Source: Imperialibacter sp963977595
GTDB taxonomy: Bacteria; Bacteroidota; Bacteroidia; Cytophagales; Cyclobacteriaceae
Length of the DNA stretch: 64,000 nucleotides
Assembly (NCBI RefSeq): GCF_048007035.1
Contig: NZ_CP180355.1
Span: forward strand, 1,984,001 to 2,048,000
Direction of reading: 5' to 3'
Positions 16,244 through 25,676 of the stretch are shown here, one piece after another. Made by a program: the position numbers and the translations under genes. Numbering within the stretch: the first letter of the stretch is position 1; each line of letters opens with the position of its first letter. The notes under the pieces were generated by a model. The model ran no database searches. It was not told the origin of the DNA and was given only the letters and a program-made list of their open reading frames with translations.

Positions 16244-17564
16244 AGAAAAAATACTGATCCTGGGTGCGGGGCTTGTTGGTTCGTTGCTGTCCATTTTTTT
16301 AGCTAAGAAGGGTTTCAAAGTAGAAGTTTTTGAAAAGCGCCCTGACCCAAGAAAAAACGATGTGTTAGGGGGTAGATCCATCAATCTCGCTTTAAGTGAC
16401 AGGGGCCTCCTGGCTTTGGAAAAAGCCGGGGTTACCAGGAACCTCAACAAGGTGATGCTGCCTATGCATGGTCGTATGATTCACCAGTTAGACTCTCAGG
16501 TTCATTTCCAGCCTTACGGAAAGGCCAATCAGGCTATCAACTCAGTATCGAGGGGTTTGCTGAACGAGTACCTTATTGGTGAAGCAGAAGCTGCCGGTGC
16601 TTCCTTCAGGTTCGGACACAAATGTGAGCAAGCCGACATCGACAACTCTGTGCTGTCTTTCTCAACAGATGGAAAAACTAAGGAGTATCGTGGCGACATT
16701 ATTATTGGGGCTGACGGTGCCTACTCCGTTCTTCGGGCCTCTTTTTTACACTCAGACAGGTTCAACTTTTTGCAAGACTACCTGCCACATGGGTACAAAG
16801 AGTTAAACATTCCTGCGGGGAAAAACGGGGAGTTTCAGATTGACCCCAACGCCCTTCACATTTGGCCGAGGGGCAAATTCATGCTCATAGCCCTGCCCAA
16901 CATTGACAAAAGCTTTACTTGTACGCTTTTTCTTCCATTTGAAGGGGATTCCTCTTTTGATGCATTAGATACACCGGAAAAAGTAGGTGCTTTCTTTTCC
17001 GAAGTTTTCCCAGATACACTACCGGTTATTCCCAATCTCACCGATCAGTTTTTCACCAATCCCACCTCCTCGCTGGTCACCATTCAGTGCTACCCGTGGA
17101 GCAAAAAAAGAAGTCTGCTGCTTGGCGATGCCTCCCATGCCATTGTTCCATTCTTTGGGCAGGGGATGAATGCAGGTTTCGAAGACTGTCGGCTACTGGA
17201 TGAGATCATAGATGCCGAATACCCAAACTGGGAAACAGTATTTCAAACATTCGAAAAGTCACGCAAGCCAAATACTGACGCCATTGCCAAGCTTGCTAAT
17301 GATAACTTTATCGAGATGCGTGACAAGGTTGCAGACGCTGGTTTTATCTGGCAAAAAAAATTGGAAGCGAGGATTCACGAAAAATACCCGGACAAATGGA
17401 CACCACTTTACACAATGGTGACATTTTCGAACATGCCTTACAGCAAGGCACTTGAGCGGGGCAACAGGCAGGAGTCGATTATGCGTAAAATAAGGGAGGT
17501 GTACCCAATGAGCACACCTCCGGAAGCTATCGACCTGGAAAAAATCGTTGGTTGGCTGGACTAG
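16236..17564 (+). CDS. kmo: Kynurenine 3-monooxygenase
   Basis: 442 residues, class A flavoprotein hydroxylase. FAD motif GAGLVGS (10-16) followed by a Glu-ended strand (VEVFEKRPD), and the GGRSINLALSDRGL segment distinctive of KMO. The second FAD motif reads GDASHAIVPFFGQGMNAGFEDC. The C-terminal helix retained in KMO but absent in PHBH-type enzymes is present. It hydroxylates kynurenine with NADPH and O2. It completes the plus arm: KMO, KynU, HAAO and ACMSD give four consecutive steps. It converges with the next gene with a 4-bp overlap. Confidence 0.97.
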   Translation: MAKEKILILGAGLVGSLLSIFLAKKGFKVEVFEKRPDPRKNDVLGGRSINLALSDRGLLALEKAGVTRNLNKVMLPMHGRMIHQLDSQVHFQPYGKANQAINSVSRGLLNEYLIGEAEAAGASFRFGHKCEQADIDNSVLSFSTDGKTKEYRGDIIIGADGAYSVLRASFLHSDRFNFLQDYLPHGYKELNIPAGKNGEFQIDPNALHIWPRGKFMLIALPNIDKSFTCTLFLPFEGDSSFDALDTPEKVGAFFSEVFPDTLPVIPNLTDQFFTNPTSSLVTIQCYPWSKKRSLLLGDASHAIVPFFGQGMNAGFEDCRLLDEIIDAEYPNWETVFQTFEKSRKPNTDAIAKLANDNFIEMRDKVADAGFIWQKKLEARIHEKYPDKWTPLYTMVTFSNMPYSKALERGNRQESIMRKIREVYPMSTPPEAIDLEKIVGWLD

Positions 17565-18022
17565 TTATTTAAATCCAGCCTGCTTGACAATTCGTCAATC
17601 ATTTTTTGCTCTGCGCCTGAAATCCCGTCCGTAGCATTGGCAAACAGGTACATTGATTCCAGTACCAAATCCTTTGCTGTTGGGTCTTCCTTAAGGAAGT
17701 CATTCAGTGCATTAATAAATTTCTTTCTCCAGCGTTCGCTATTGTCAATCAGGTAGCGAAACTCTGTTTTATACACATCGGAAAGGGATTCGACTTCGTC
17801 GGGGCTAGCTGCCAGGTTCTTGCCGAGATTTTCGGCGGCCCTTAGCACAGCATCCCATTCCTCTTTGTCCAACACCCCATCGCTCATAGAAACAAGTAGC
17901 GAAGGAAACATTTGAACCAAATAAGTAAATTGCTCAAGAGTAAGCTTGGCAGGGCGGTACCTCTGGTATTCCTGCTGTAATCGGTCGATGGCGTAAGACA
18001 TGGTGTCGTTAATTGCGTTCAT
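17561..18022 (-). CDS. Small helical cytoplasmic protein, possibly TerB-like
   Basis: 153 residues, no signal peptide or membrane segment. Mostly alpha-helical, with SDGVLDKEEWDAVLRAAENLG and a C-terminal ISGAEQKMIDELSSRL; both echo the acidic helix pairs of the TerB (tellurite resistance) fold, but I cannot assign it firmly. It overlaps the end of kmo by 4 bp tail to tail and is divergent from the carotenoid desaturase. Confidence 0.8.
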   Translation of the reverse strand: MNAINDTMSYAIDRLQQEYQRYRPAKLTLEQFTYLVQMFPSLLVSMSDGVLDKEEWDAVLRAAENLGKNLAASPDEVESLSDVYKTEFRYLIDNSERWRKKFINALNDFLKEDPTAKDLVLESMYLFANATDGISGAEQKMIDELSSRLDLNN

Positions 18023-18133
18023 TTGAAGTAGTATTCTAATTGCTGGTTGTCTTTACATCATCGATTAATACGCCTTACAAAATAAAGGTAACCAATTTTT
18101 AGAAACTATCTTATAAAAAATATAATTTTTTCT

Positions 18134-18147
18134 AGTAAAATTTTACT
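18134..18147. promoter_or_regulatory. 14-bp AT-rich palindrome AGTAAAATTTTACT
   Basis: Perfect palindrome between the divergent 18022 and 18215 genes, 67 bp upstream of the desaturase start. Candidate operator; AT-rich palindromes also arise by chance. Confidence 0.35.
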
Positions 18148-18214
18148 GTGCTAAAAAATTGTGCTCAGGCCATAACCTACGCCCGGCTTTAATGTTACTA
18201 AGAAAATACATTTA

Positions 18215-19687
18215 ATGGAAAAAACAGTCGGAATTATTGGAGCGGGTATAGCGGGCATGGCTACGGGTATCAGGTTGGCTAACAAAGGATATGAGGTCAC
18301 AATTTTTGATGGAAACGATTATCCGGGAGGCAAATTGACTGAACTCAGGCTTGGGAAATATAGATTTGATGCAGGGCCTTCTCTATTTACCATGCCTGAT
18401 TATGTCGATGAATTATTCAGAATATCAAAAAAAGATCCAAAAAATCACTTCAGCTATAAGCAACTCCCTAACACCGCTAATTACTTCTTTGATGACGGGA
18501 TTTCTCTGCAGGCTTCTGCCAACCCACAACTACTGGCGGCTGAACTCGAAGCTAAGCTTGGTGAACCAACTGCAAATACACTAGCTGCTCTCAAGCACAG
18601 CTCCTTTCTATACGACCACCTGGCTGACCTCTTTATTCACAGGTCGTTGCACGATGTAAAGACGTTTTTCAATAGGCAGGCGTTTAAGGCATACAAAGTG
18701 CTTCACAAGCTTGACCTTTTCCGGACTATGCACGCTGCCAACCGACAAAGGTTCGCCAAAGACAAAACCACACAACTGTTCAACAGGTATGCGACCTACA
18801 ATGGCTCCAGCCCCTACCTAACTCCGGCTACGATGAATATCATTCCCCACCTGGAGTTTGGTGTAGGTGCATTCATCCCAGAAAAAGGGATGCACCAAAT
18901 CACAGAAAGCCTCTTTAAACTTGCGAAAGAGAGTGGGGCAGAATTCCGCTTCAATAGCCCGGTGGAAAAAATCAATCTGAAGAGCGGCCAGGTAACTGGA
19001 CTCAGAGTCAACGACCAGGATCATCCATTTGACAACATAGTCAGCAATATGGACATGGTGGCTACCTACAAGCGCTTGCTCCCGGGCACTAAAGCACCAG
19101 CCAGGCTTTTGAACCAGCCAAAATCCAGCTCGGCGCTTATCTTTTACTGGGGAATTAAAAAGAACTTTAAGGAGCTCGATCTCCATAATATTTTCTTTAG
19201 CGGTGACTATCAAAAAGAGTTTGATCACATATTCTCCAAGGCGGACATTTATGCCGACCCTACAGTATATGTAAACATCACATCAAAGGAAGTGAGTGGC
19301 GATGCGCCAGCCGGTTGCGAAAACTGGTTTGTGATGATCAATGTTCCCCACAATTCAGGGCAAGATTGGGAGCTGCTAAAAGTTCGGGCTAAGGAACACA
19401 TCCTTACAAAGCTTTCGGGAATTTTGAAAACCGACATAGCGGAACTGATTGAGGAAGAAGCGGTGCTCGACCCCATCAGCATAGAGTCAAAAACATCTTC
19501 CTCGCAGGGAGCACTTTATGGCAATAGTTCCAACAACAGATTTGCTGCTTTCCTTCGCCACCCCAACAAGAGCAGGCGGGTAAAAAATCTCTATTTCTGT
19601 GGTGGCAGTGTGCACCCGGGCGGTGGCATCCCATTGTGTCTTTCTTCCGCCAAGATTGTAGCAAGCCATTTTCCTGACCTACACTGA
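18215..19687 (+). CDS. Carotenoid desaturase, CrtI/CrtD family
   Basis: 490 residues. N-terminal FAD motif GAGIAG (9-14), then YPGGKLTE and RFDAGPSLFTMP. The C-terminal flavin-binding segment LYFCGGSVHPGGGIPLCLSSAK is characteristic of phytoene desaturase-like amine oxidoreductases. The GGKL and FDAGPSLFT variants resemble 1-hydroxycarotenoid 3,4-desaturases (CrtD) of Bacteroidota more than standard CrtI, but sequence alone does not settle it. It introduces double bonds into carotenoids, which fits a pigmented Cytophagales organism. No crtB, crtY or crtZ adjoins it. Its last 9 bp overlap the end of the convergent mltF gene. Confidence 0.9.
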   Translation: MEKTVGIIGAGIAGMATGIRLANKGYEVTIFDGNDYPGGKLTELRLGKYRFDAGPSLFTMPDYVDELFRISKKDPKNHFSYKQLPNTANYFFDDGISLQASANPQLLAAELEAKLGEPTANTLAALKHSSFLYDHLADLFIHRSLHDVKTFFNRQAFKAYKVLHKLDLFRTMHAANRQRFAKDKTTQLFNRYATYNGSSPYLTPATMNIIPHLEFGVGAFIPEKGMHQITESLFKLAKESGAEFRFNSPVEKINLKSGQVTGLRVNDQDHPFDNIVSNMDMVATYKRLLPGTKAPARLLNQPKSSSALIFYWGIKKNFKELDLHNIFFSGDYQKEFDHIFSKADIYADPTVYVNITSKEVSGDAPAGCENWFVMINVPHNSGQDWELLKVRAKEHILTKLSGILKTDIAELIEEEAVLDPISIESKTSSSQGALYGNSSNNRFAAFLRHPNKSRRVKNLYFCGGSVHPGGGIPLCLSSAKIVASHFPDLH

Positions 19688-21175
19688 AATCATTTGAGAA
19701 TACTGATCGAAAAGTGACAAGATGTCGGCCACGTAATTGACCGGCTCGGCTCCACGGCAATAACCGAACTCGGCTACCGGGTCGTTAAAATAGTTCGGTT
19801 CCGACTTTTTCAGAAGATACTCCGACACGTCGTTCCATTTCGCAGCGTCTCCGTGATACTTCTCAGTGAGCTTGACCGCATCAATCACATGGCCCTGGCC
19901 AACATTGTAAGAGGCCAAAACAAACTTTATCCGCTCCTTTTTGTCGGGAATCCGTTTAGTCCACAATTTGTCGAGCCAAAGCAGGTACTTAACGCCAGCA
20001 TTTATATTCTGAGTGGGGTCGGTGAGGTCTTTCGCTCCATACAGTTCGCCGGTATCAGGAACCAGCTGCATAAGCCCGACAGCTCCGGCCCACGATTTTG
20101 CTTTAGGTTTGAACTGAGATTCCTTGAACACCATCGCAGCCAGCAGCTTCCAATCCCAGCCCAGTTCATGAGACGCAGCTTTGATTTGCTCGTCGTAGGG
20201 AGAAATGGTATTACTGTTCAGGTTAGAAAAGTCGCTTTGCGCCAGCAAAGTGTATGTCTTGGTGTTTTTGAAATACCGATTGTAAATAACATTGTAGTCG
20301 GCCGTCTTGCGCATGCCATCGATCCAGAGATTCAAAGACGTCTGTAGTTGGCTGGCGTTTTTTCGTAAACCCCAGGCGATTTGCTGGGGCAGACTAATAG
20401 CAGTGCTAACATCAAGAATAGGAAAATAAGTGGCGTTGAGCAGGGCGACATTTTCTTCGGCAACCGTGTACTGAATTTTTCCGGTTGCCACTTCATGAAT
20501 CAGGTTCTCTGTCGTTTGCTCGGCAAAAGCCGGGACAAGCACAATGTCACCACCAATTTCGTCGCTCAGGTTCTCCAGCCTGCTTATGTATGACGAGCCT
20601 TTGCGCACAACAACCTCTTTGCCAATCAGGTCGACCGGATTCGTCAAAAGCTGGTCCTCAATCTCATGAAGCTTCATCTGATACCAATTCTCAGGTTTTC
20701 GCTGTATCAGCACCAGTCTGACAAGATTGTGGTAGTGCGTAAATGCGATCCTTTCTCTTCTTTCTTTGGTAACGGTAAGATTGTAGGCAAGAATATCTCC
20801 CTCCCCGCTGTTAAGCTTCCGGAAGCTTTCTTCCAAATCCTGAGAAATGATGAACTGTAGCCTCACCCCTATAGACCTGGCATACCTGCGCAGCAGCTCA
20901 TAGTCATAGCCCATTGGCTGGCCTTTATAGATAAAGTAGCTAGTAGAACTGTTTTCGATGATGACCTTTAACAACCCTCTGGCCATGATCTTGTCAAGGT
21001 CGAAGTCTACTACCTCTTCGGCCACTCTTTTATTTTTGTCAATGGCTTTAGAATCGGAGGAAGTTCTGCCGCAGGCGGCAAAAAGGCATAGCAGAAAGCA
21101 AAGGAGTATTCTCAATAGATAGCCAAATGTGCGGTGGCACAACTGGTTTATCAGGCTACGTTTGCAAAGAAACAT
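19679..21175 (-). CDS. mltF: MltF-like membrane-bound lytic murein transglycosylase
   Basis: 498 residues. After a lipoprotein-type signal (LLCLFAACG) comes a family 3 solute-binding domain (about 55-310). A C-terminal SLT transglycosylase domain follows (about 320-480) with the catalytic Glu in MVFKESQFKPKAKSWAGAVG and the GLMQLVPDTG and NINAGVKYL motifs. It cleaves peptidoglycan to 1,6-anhydro-muropeptides at the inner face of the outer membrane; the binding domain may sense muropeptides. It is convergent with the desaturase (9-bp overlap) and preceded by the TolC gene. Confidence 0.92.
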   Translation of the reverse strand: MFLCKRSLINQLCHRTFGYLLRILLCFLLCLFAACGRTSSDSKAIDKNKRVAEEVVDFDLDKIMARGLLKVIIENSSTSYFIYKGQPMGYDYELLRRYARSIGVRLQFIISQDLEESFRKLNSGEGDILAYNLTVTKERRERIAFTHYHNLVRLVLIQRKPENWYQMKLHEIEDQLLTNPVDLIGKEVVVRKGSSYISRLENLSDEIGGDIVLVPAFAEQTTENLIHEVATGKIQYTVAEENVALLNATYFPILDVSTAISLPQQIAWGLRKNASQLQTSLNLWIDGMRKTADYNVIYNRYFKNTKTYTLLAQSDFSNLNSNTISPYDEQIKAASHELGWDWKLLAAMVFKESQFKPKAKSWAGAVGLMQLVPDTGELYGAKDLTDPTQNINAGVKYLLWLDKLWTKRIPDKKERIKFVLASYNVGQGHVIDAVKLTEKYHGDAAKWNDVSEYLLKKSEPNYFNDPVAEFGYCRGAEPVNYVADILSLFDQYSQMISV

Positions 21176-21260
21176 GACCTAAAATAGGCTTTTTTTGCTA
21201 AAAAGCTAGTTCTGACCATCAAAGACTTGGGAAGCGACGCTATCTACCCCGCTTTGCTAC

Positions 21261-22589
21261 CTACTCAGAGAATGTCGTGATCAGGCTTCCGCTTAGCCGA
21301 AGCAGCTCAATTTCAGCCAGCTTTGTGGAGAATGCAGCATTGATAAGGCGGCTCTCAGCCTGCACAGCATTGATTTGAGCTTCTCTTAGCTCCAGTGGAG
21401 TATAATTACCTAACTGATATCTTTCTAAGGCAATACTTTCGTTTTCCCTGGCAACCTCGAGGTTCTGCCTTTCGATATTAATAAGATCAAGGCTGGTTAC
21501 GTACCGATTATACATTTTGTTGATATCGGCTTCCAGGGACAGTCTTAAGTCAGCTATCGTGTATTCGGCTGTCTCCATTTGCACTTTGGCGTTTTGTACA
21601 CGACGGTTAACGTTGAAGCCATTAAAGATATTGAGACTGGCTGTAACGCCATAATTAAAGCCATTTGTACGTGTCAAAGCAGCAAAGCCAACCTGCGAGC
21701 TGCTATTGCCCTTGGAATATGCTGTAGTTAGAGAGACTATTGGAAATCTATCACTTTTTAATTCCCTCATTTGCAGGTGAGCAATGTTCAACTGCCTTTG
21801 CGACTGAAGCAAAGAAGGATTCTTCATGTTTGCCGATTCAAGCAGCTCGCCCAAAACCAAATTTTCGTTGATGTCAATTGTTTGGTCAACTTCGACATCT
21901 GCCTCGACATCTCTTGCCAGCACTCTATTAAGATCTACCTTGGCCTGGTATAGCAGCTGTTCCTCATTGATCAGTAAAGTTTTGTCGGTATTGAAATCGA
22001 CCTGAGCAGCGAGAAACTCAACTTTGCTGGCTTTGCCTATTTCATATTTATTCTGTGCGATTTCAAGTCGTCTCTCTGAAAGCTGCAACGAGTTGTTTAG
22101 CACCTTGATTCGCTCCACTTCGAGGGCAACAGTATAGTAAGTGGAGAGCACTTCAGCTACAGTGTTCTCCATTGTTACCTTCATCAGCAAGTTGCTGGCT
22201 TCGTTCTGCTGCCCCAGTCTGTCATAAGCATAAAACATTCCCAATCCGTCGAAAACTATCCAGTTAAATGAGGCGCCAATACTAGCCTGTTCCGACTTTG
22301 CGCCCTGGATATCAACTATTGTCCTATTCGCATCGTTTCGCTCCTGATAAGTATCATTGGATGCAAAGTTCTTAAATGCAGTGACTCCAACGGTAGGTAA
22401 AAACCCAGCATTTCCCCGTGTGACATCATTTTCAGAAATTTCTCTGGTATTGTCAGCTATTTTAATGTCGTAGTTGTTTTCAAGTGCTATCCTGACCGCC
22501 TCCGGCAGGCTCATTATGTCCTGAGAAAACAAACTCTCCGATAGCAGCAGCGCACCCAGAACGAAAAACACAATCCTCACTTTGTTCAT
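21261..22589 (-). CDS. TolC-family outer membrane efflux protein, RND pump 1
   Basis: 442 residues. Signal peptide to about residue 22 (ESLFSQ), then two TolC/OEP repeats rich in long helices with VALENNYDIKIADN and LGNYTPLELREAQ. It forms the trimeric channel-tunnel that connects the RND transporter to the outside. It is the third gene of a minus operon: adaptor (26750), RND (25664), TolC (22589), with 15 bp between RND and this gene. Confidence 0.95.
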   Translation of the reverse strand: MNKVRIVFFVLGALLLSESLFSQDIMSLPEAVRIALENNYDIKIADNTREISENDVTRGNAGFLPTVGVTAFKNFASNDTYQERNDANRTIVDIQGAKSEQASIGASFNWIVFDGLGMFYAYDRLGQQNEASNLLMKVTMENTVAEVLSTYYTVALEVERIKVLNNSLQLSERRLEIAQNKYEIGKASKVEFLAAQVDFNTDKTLLINEEQLLYQAKVDLNRVLARDVEADVEVDQTIDINENLVLGELLESANMKNPSLLQSQRQLNIAHLQMRELKSDRFPIVSLTTAYSKGNSSSQVGFAALTRTNGFNYGVTASLNIFNGFNVNRRVQNAKVQMETAEYTIADLRLSLEADINKMYNRYVTSLDLINIERQNLEVARENESIALERYQLGNYTPLELREAQINAVQAESRLINAAFSTKLAEIELLRLSGSLITTFSE

Positions 22590-22604
22590 ATTATTATTTG
22601 AAAA

Positions 22605-25600
22605 TTAAAATCTAGCCATTCTTTTTTCCTTGCCAGAGATGTAAACATACATGGCAGGTATTACATACAGGGTGAGTATTGTTGCAAATAGTAGCCCTCC
22701 AATGATGGCGATACCCATGGACACACGGCTTTCAGAGCCTGCACCAAGCGCCAATGCAATCGGCAGAATACCCAGAATGGTCGACAGACTGGTCATCAGA
22801 ATAGGGCGGAAACGTTGCTGTGCCGCACCAACTATGGCTTCTTCCACGGCCATGTCATGAGCTTTGCGTTGGTTGGCAAATTCCACAATCAGGATACCAT
22901 TCTTTGTTACCAAACCTATCAGCATGATAATACCTATCTGGCTGAATATGTTGAGTGTCTGGTCAAAGTACCATAGCGATAGAAATGCTCCTGCAATTGC
23001 CATGGGCACAGTAAGCATAATGATAAATGGATCTCTGAAGCTCTCAAACTGAGCCGCCAGCACCAGATAAATCAAAATAAGAGCAAATATAAAAGCGAAG
23101 TACAAGCTTGACGAGGAGTCCCTGAACTCCGCAGACGGGCCCGACAACTCGGTTTGGAAAGTGCCATCCAGCACTTTCGCTGCTATGGCATCCATGGCAT
23201 CAATACCATCCTTGATGGTGTAGCCAGGCACCAACGACGCCGATACCGTTGCTGACACAAATCTGTTGTACCGATAGAGCTGCGGTGGTGTGCTTTGCTC
23301 TGTGATCTTTACAAGGTTGTCCATCTGGATAAGGTCTCCTACCTGGTTCTTCACATAAAGTGCCTTCAGGTCAAGTGGGTCGTTGCGATCTTCTCTGTCC
23401 ACCTGGCCTATTATTTGGTACTGCTTTCCGTCTTTGATGAAATAACCAAATCTAGAACCACTCAGGCCAAGTTGGAGCGTTTGAGCGACATCCCGGATCG
23501 ATACATTCAAACTGCGGGCCTTGTCACGATCTATTTCTATGTTGATCTCAGGCTTGGTAAACTTCAAGTCAAGGTCAACGAAATTAAAATGCTCATCGGC
23601 ACTTGCCGCATCCACAAAGGCTGGCAACACTTCTTTCAATTTTTCGATGGTAGTTGCCTGTATTACGTATTGCACAGGTAGCCCTCCTCTTCTATTGCCT
23701 ATCGACTGGCTTTGAGAAACAAAAGAACGGGCTTCGGTCATTCTCATCACCAAAGGACTAATGGCGTCCACGACTTCTTGCTGCGATCTGGTTCGCTCCG
23801 ATGGATCAACCATCATCACCCTCACGTTTCCAGAATTCACAGAGCCCGATGATCCAAAGCTGGGGCTTGTCATACTAATGAGTGCCTCCTTTTCCGGGAC
23901 CGCCTCGCTTACTAATGCAAGCATTTTATCAAGATAGGCGTCCATATACTCGAAAGTAGCGCCTTCGGGCCCGGTGCTGTTGATCCTGAACTCACCCCTG
24001 TCTTCCATGGGAGAAAGCTCGCTTTGGATGTTGTTATTGAGCAGATAGATGCCCCCAAAAGAAAGTACCAGTATGACCAAAGCAAGCCATTTACGAGCCA
24101 TAAAGTTTTCAAGCGATTTGTTGTAGCCCTCGTTCATCCAATCGAAGAAAGGCTCCGTCACCCTATATAGCCACTGCTTTTTCTCTCTTTTCTTGAGAAT
24201 TTTGGTAGACAGCATTGGCGTAAGCGTAAGAGCAACAAACGACGATATTATTACCGCCCCTGCCACAACGATCCCAAACTCCCTGAAAAGCCGGCCTGTG
24301 AGACCATCGAGAAACACAACAGGCATGAACACTGCTACCAACGCCACGGTGGTGGAAATAACGGCGAAGAAAATCTCCGTCGATCCCTTGAGTCCGGCCT
24401 CCAGCGGCGACATCCCATCTTCTATCTTGGTGTAAATATTCTCCAACACCACAATAGTGTCATCCACCACGAGCCCTATCGACAGCACGATGCCCAGAAG
24501 CGTCAGTACGTTGATGGTGAAGCCCGCAAGGTACATGATGAAGAAAGTACCTATCAGCGATATCGGGATAGTGGCAACAGGAATTAGCGTAGTTCGCCAG
24601 TCACGCAGGAAGGCGAAAATAATCAACACCACCAGCACAAAGGCCATGAAAATAGTCTCCTGCACCTCAGTGATAGATTTCCTCACATACTCTGTGACGT
24701 CGAAGCCTATCCCGAGTTCGATATCGGCGGGGAGGTCCTTCTTGATAAACTCCAGCCTTCTGTAGAACTCATCTACGATTTCTATGATATTAGTTCCCGG
24801 CTGCGCCTGAAGTACAACGCCAACCATGGGTACGCCATCCCTTTTGAGTATGGTTCGGTTGTTTTCTGGTCCCAGTTCAGCTCTCCCAACATCCTGAAAA
24901 CGCACAACGTTGTTGTCATCCTCTTTGACGATAAGCTGGTTGAATTCTTCTGGCGTTGAAATCCTGCCCATGGTTCTCACGGTGAGTTCCATGTTCGTGC
25001 CTTCCACCAGCCCCGAAGGAAGTTCGACGTTGTCCCGTGTCACTGCATTCAAGACCTCCAATGGCGTAAGCGAGTAGGCTGCCAGTTTAGCGGGATCCAT
25101 CCAAAGTCTCATGGAATAGCGACGCTCGCCCCAAATCTGGACGGCTGCCACTCCTTTTATAGTCTGAAGTCGCTCCTTAAAAATATTCTCTGCTACATCG
25201 GAAAGGCCCAAAAGGGTTCTTTTGTCACTTTTTACATTCAAAAAAACAAGGGGCATGGCATCAGCGTCCGCTTTTCTCACCGACGGCGGATCACAGTCGG
25301 GTGGGAGGTTTCTGGTGGCTCTCGACACCCGGTCTCTAACATCGTTGGCGGCTGCTTCCAGGTCAATTTCCAGGTCAAACTCAACCCTGATAGAGCTGGC
25401 TCCATCTCTACTGGTAGACGTAAGACTTTTGATGCCGGCAATTCCATTGATCGATTCCTCCAAGGGCTCGGTGATCTGCGACTCTATGATGCTCGCATTG
25501 GCGCCGGTGTAAGAGGTGCTTACCGAGATAATAGGTGGGTCAACGCTAGGATACTCTCTGATACCCAGAAAGTTGAATCCTATGATGCCGAAAATGATGA

Positions 25601-25664
25601 TAATGATGGACATTACCACCGCCAGCACGGGTCTGTTAATACTGATGTTGGATAGACCTGCCAT
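22605..25664 (-). CDS. RND multidrug efflux transporter, HAE1/AcrB family, pump 1
   Basis: 1019 residues, about 12 membrane segments with two large periplasmic loops. The N-terminus reads SINRPVLAVVMSIIIIIFG. The proton-relay Asp pair in TM4 is present (GLVVDDTIVVLENIYTK), as is the second-half motif FSQIGIIMLIGLVTKNGILIVEFAN. Proton-driven export of hydrophobic compounds or lipids. The gene is 12 bp after the adaptor and 15 bp before TolC. No substrate can be read from sequence. Confidence 0.96.
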   Translation of the reverse strand: MAGLSNISINRPVLAVVMSIIIIIFGIIGFNFLGIREYPSVDPPIISVSTSYTGANASIIESQITEPLEESINGIAGIKSLTSTSRDGASSIRVEFDLEIDLEAAANDVRDRVSRATRNLPPDCDPPSVRKADADAMPLVFLNVKSDKRTLLGLSDVAENIFKERLQTIKGVAAVQIWGERRYSMRLWMDPAKLAAYSLTPLEVLNAVTRDNVELPSGLVEGTNMELTVRTMGRISTPEEFNQLIVKEDDNNVVRFQDVGRAELGPENNRTILKRDGVPMVGVVLQAQPGTNIIEIVDEFYRRLEFIKKDLPADIELGIGFDVTEYVRKSITEVQETIFMAFVLVVLIIFAFLRDWRTTLIPVATIPISLIGTFFIMYLAGFTINVLTLLGIVLSIGLVVDDTIVVLENIYTKIEDGMSPLEAGLKGSTEIFFAVISTTVALVAVFMPVVFLDGLTGRLFREFGIVVAGAVIISSFVALTLTPMLSTKILKKREKKQWLYRVTEPFFDWMNEGYNKSLENFMARKWLALVILVLSFGGIYLLNNNIQSELSPMEDRGEFRINSTGPEGATFEYMDAYLDKMLALVSEAVPEKEALISMTSPSFGSSGSVNSGNVRVMMVDPSERTRSQQEVVDAISPLVMRMTEARSFVSQSQSIGNRRGGLPVQYVIQATTIEKLKEVLPAFVDAASADEHFNFVDLDLKFTKPEINIEIDRDKARSLNVSIRDVAQTLQLGLSGSRFGYFIKDGKQYQIIGQVDREDRNDPLDLKALYVKNQVGDLIQMDNLVKITEQSTPPQLYRYNRFVSATVSASLVPGYTIKDGIDAMDAIAAKVLDGTFQTELSGPSAEFRDSSSSLYFAFIFALILIYLVLAAQFESFRDPFIIMLTVPMAIAGAFLSLWYFDQTLNIFSQIGIIMLIGLVTKNGILIVEFANQRKAHDMAVEEAIVGAAQQRFRPILMTSLSTILGILPIALALGAGSESRVSMGIAIIGGLLFATILTLYVIPAMYVYISGKEKRMARF

Positions 25665-25676
25665 AGTTTTATTGTT

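Noticed and set aside
21186..21207. AT-rich hairpin GCTTTTT/AAAAAGC between tolC and mltF
   Set aside because: Weak A/T stem without a clear tail; not enough to call a terminator or promoter.
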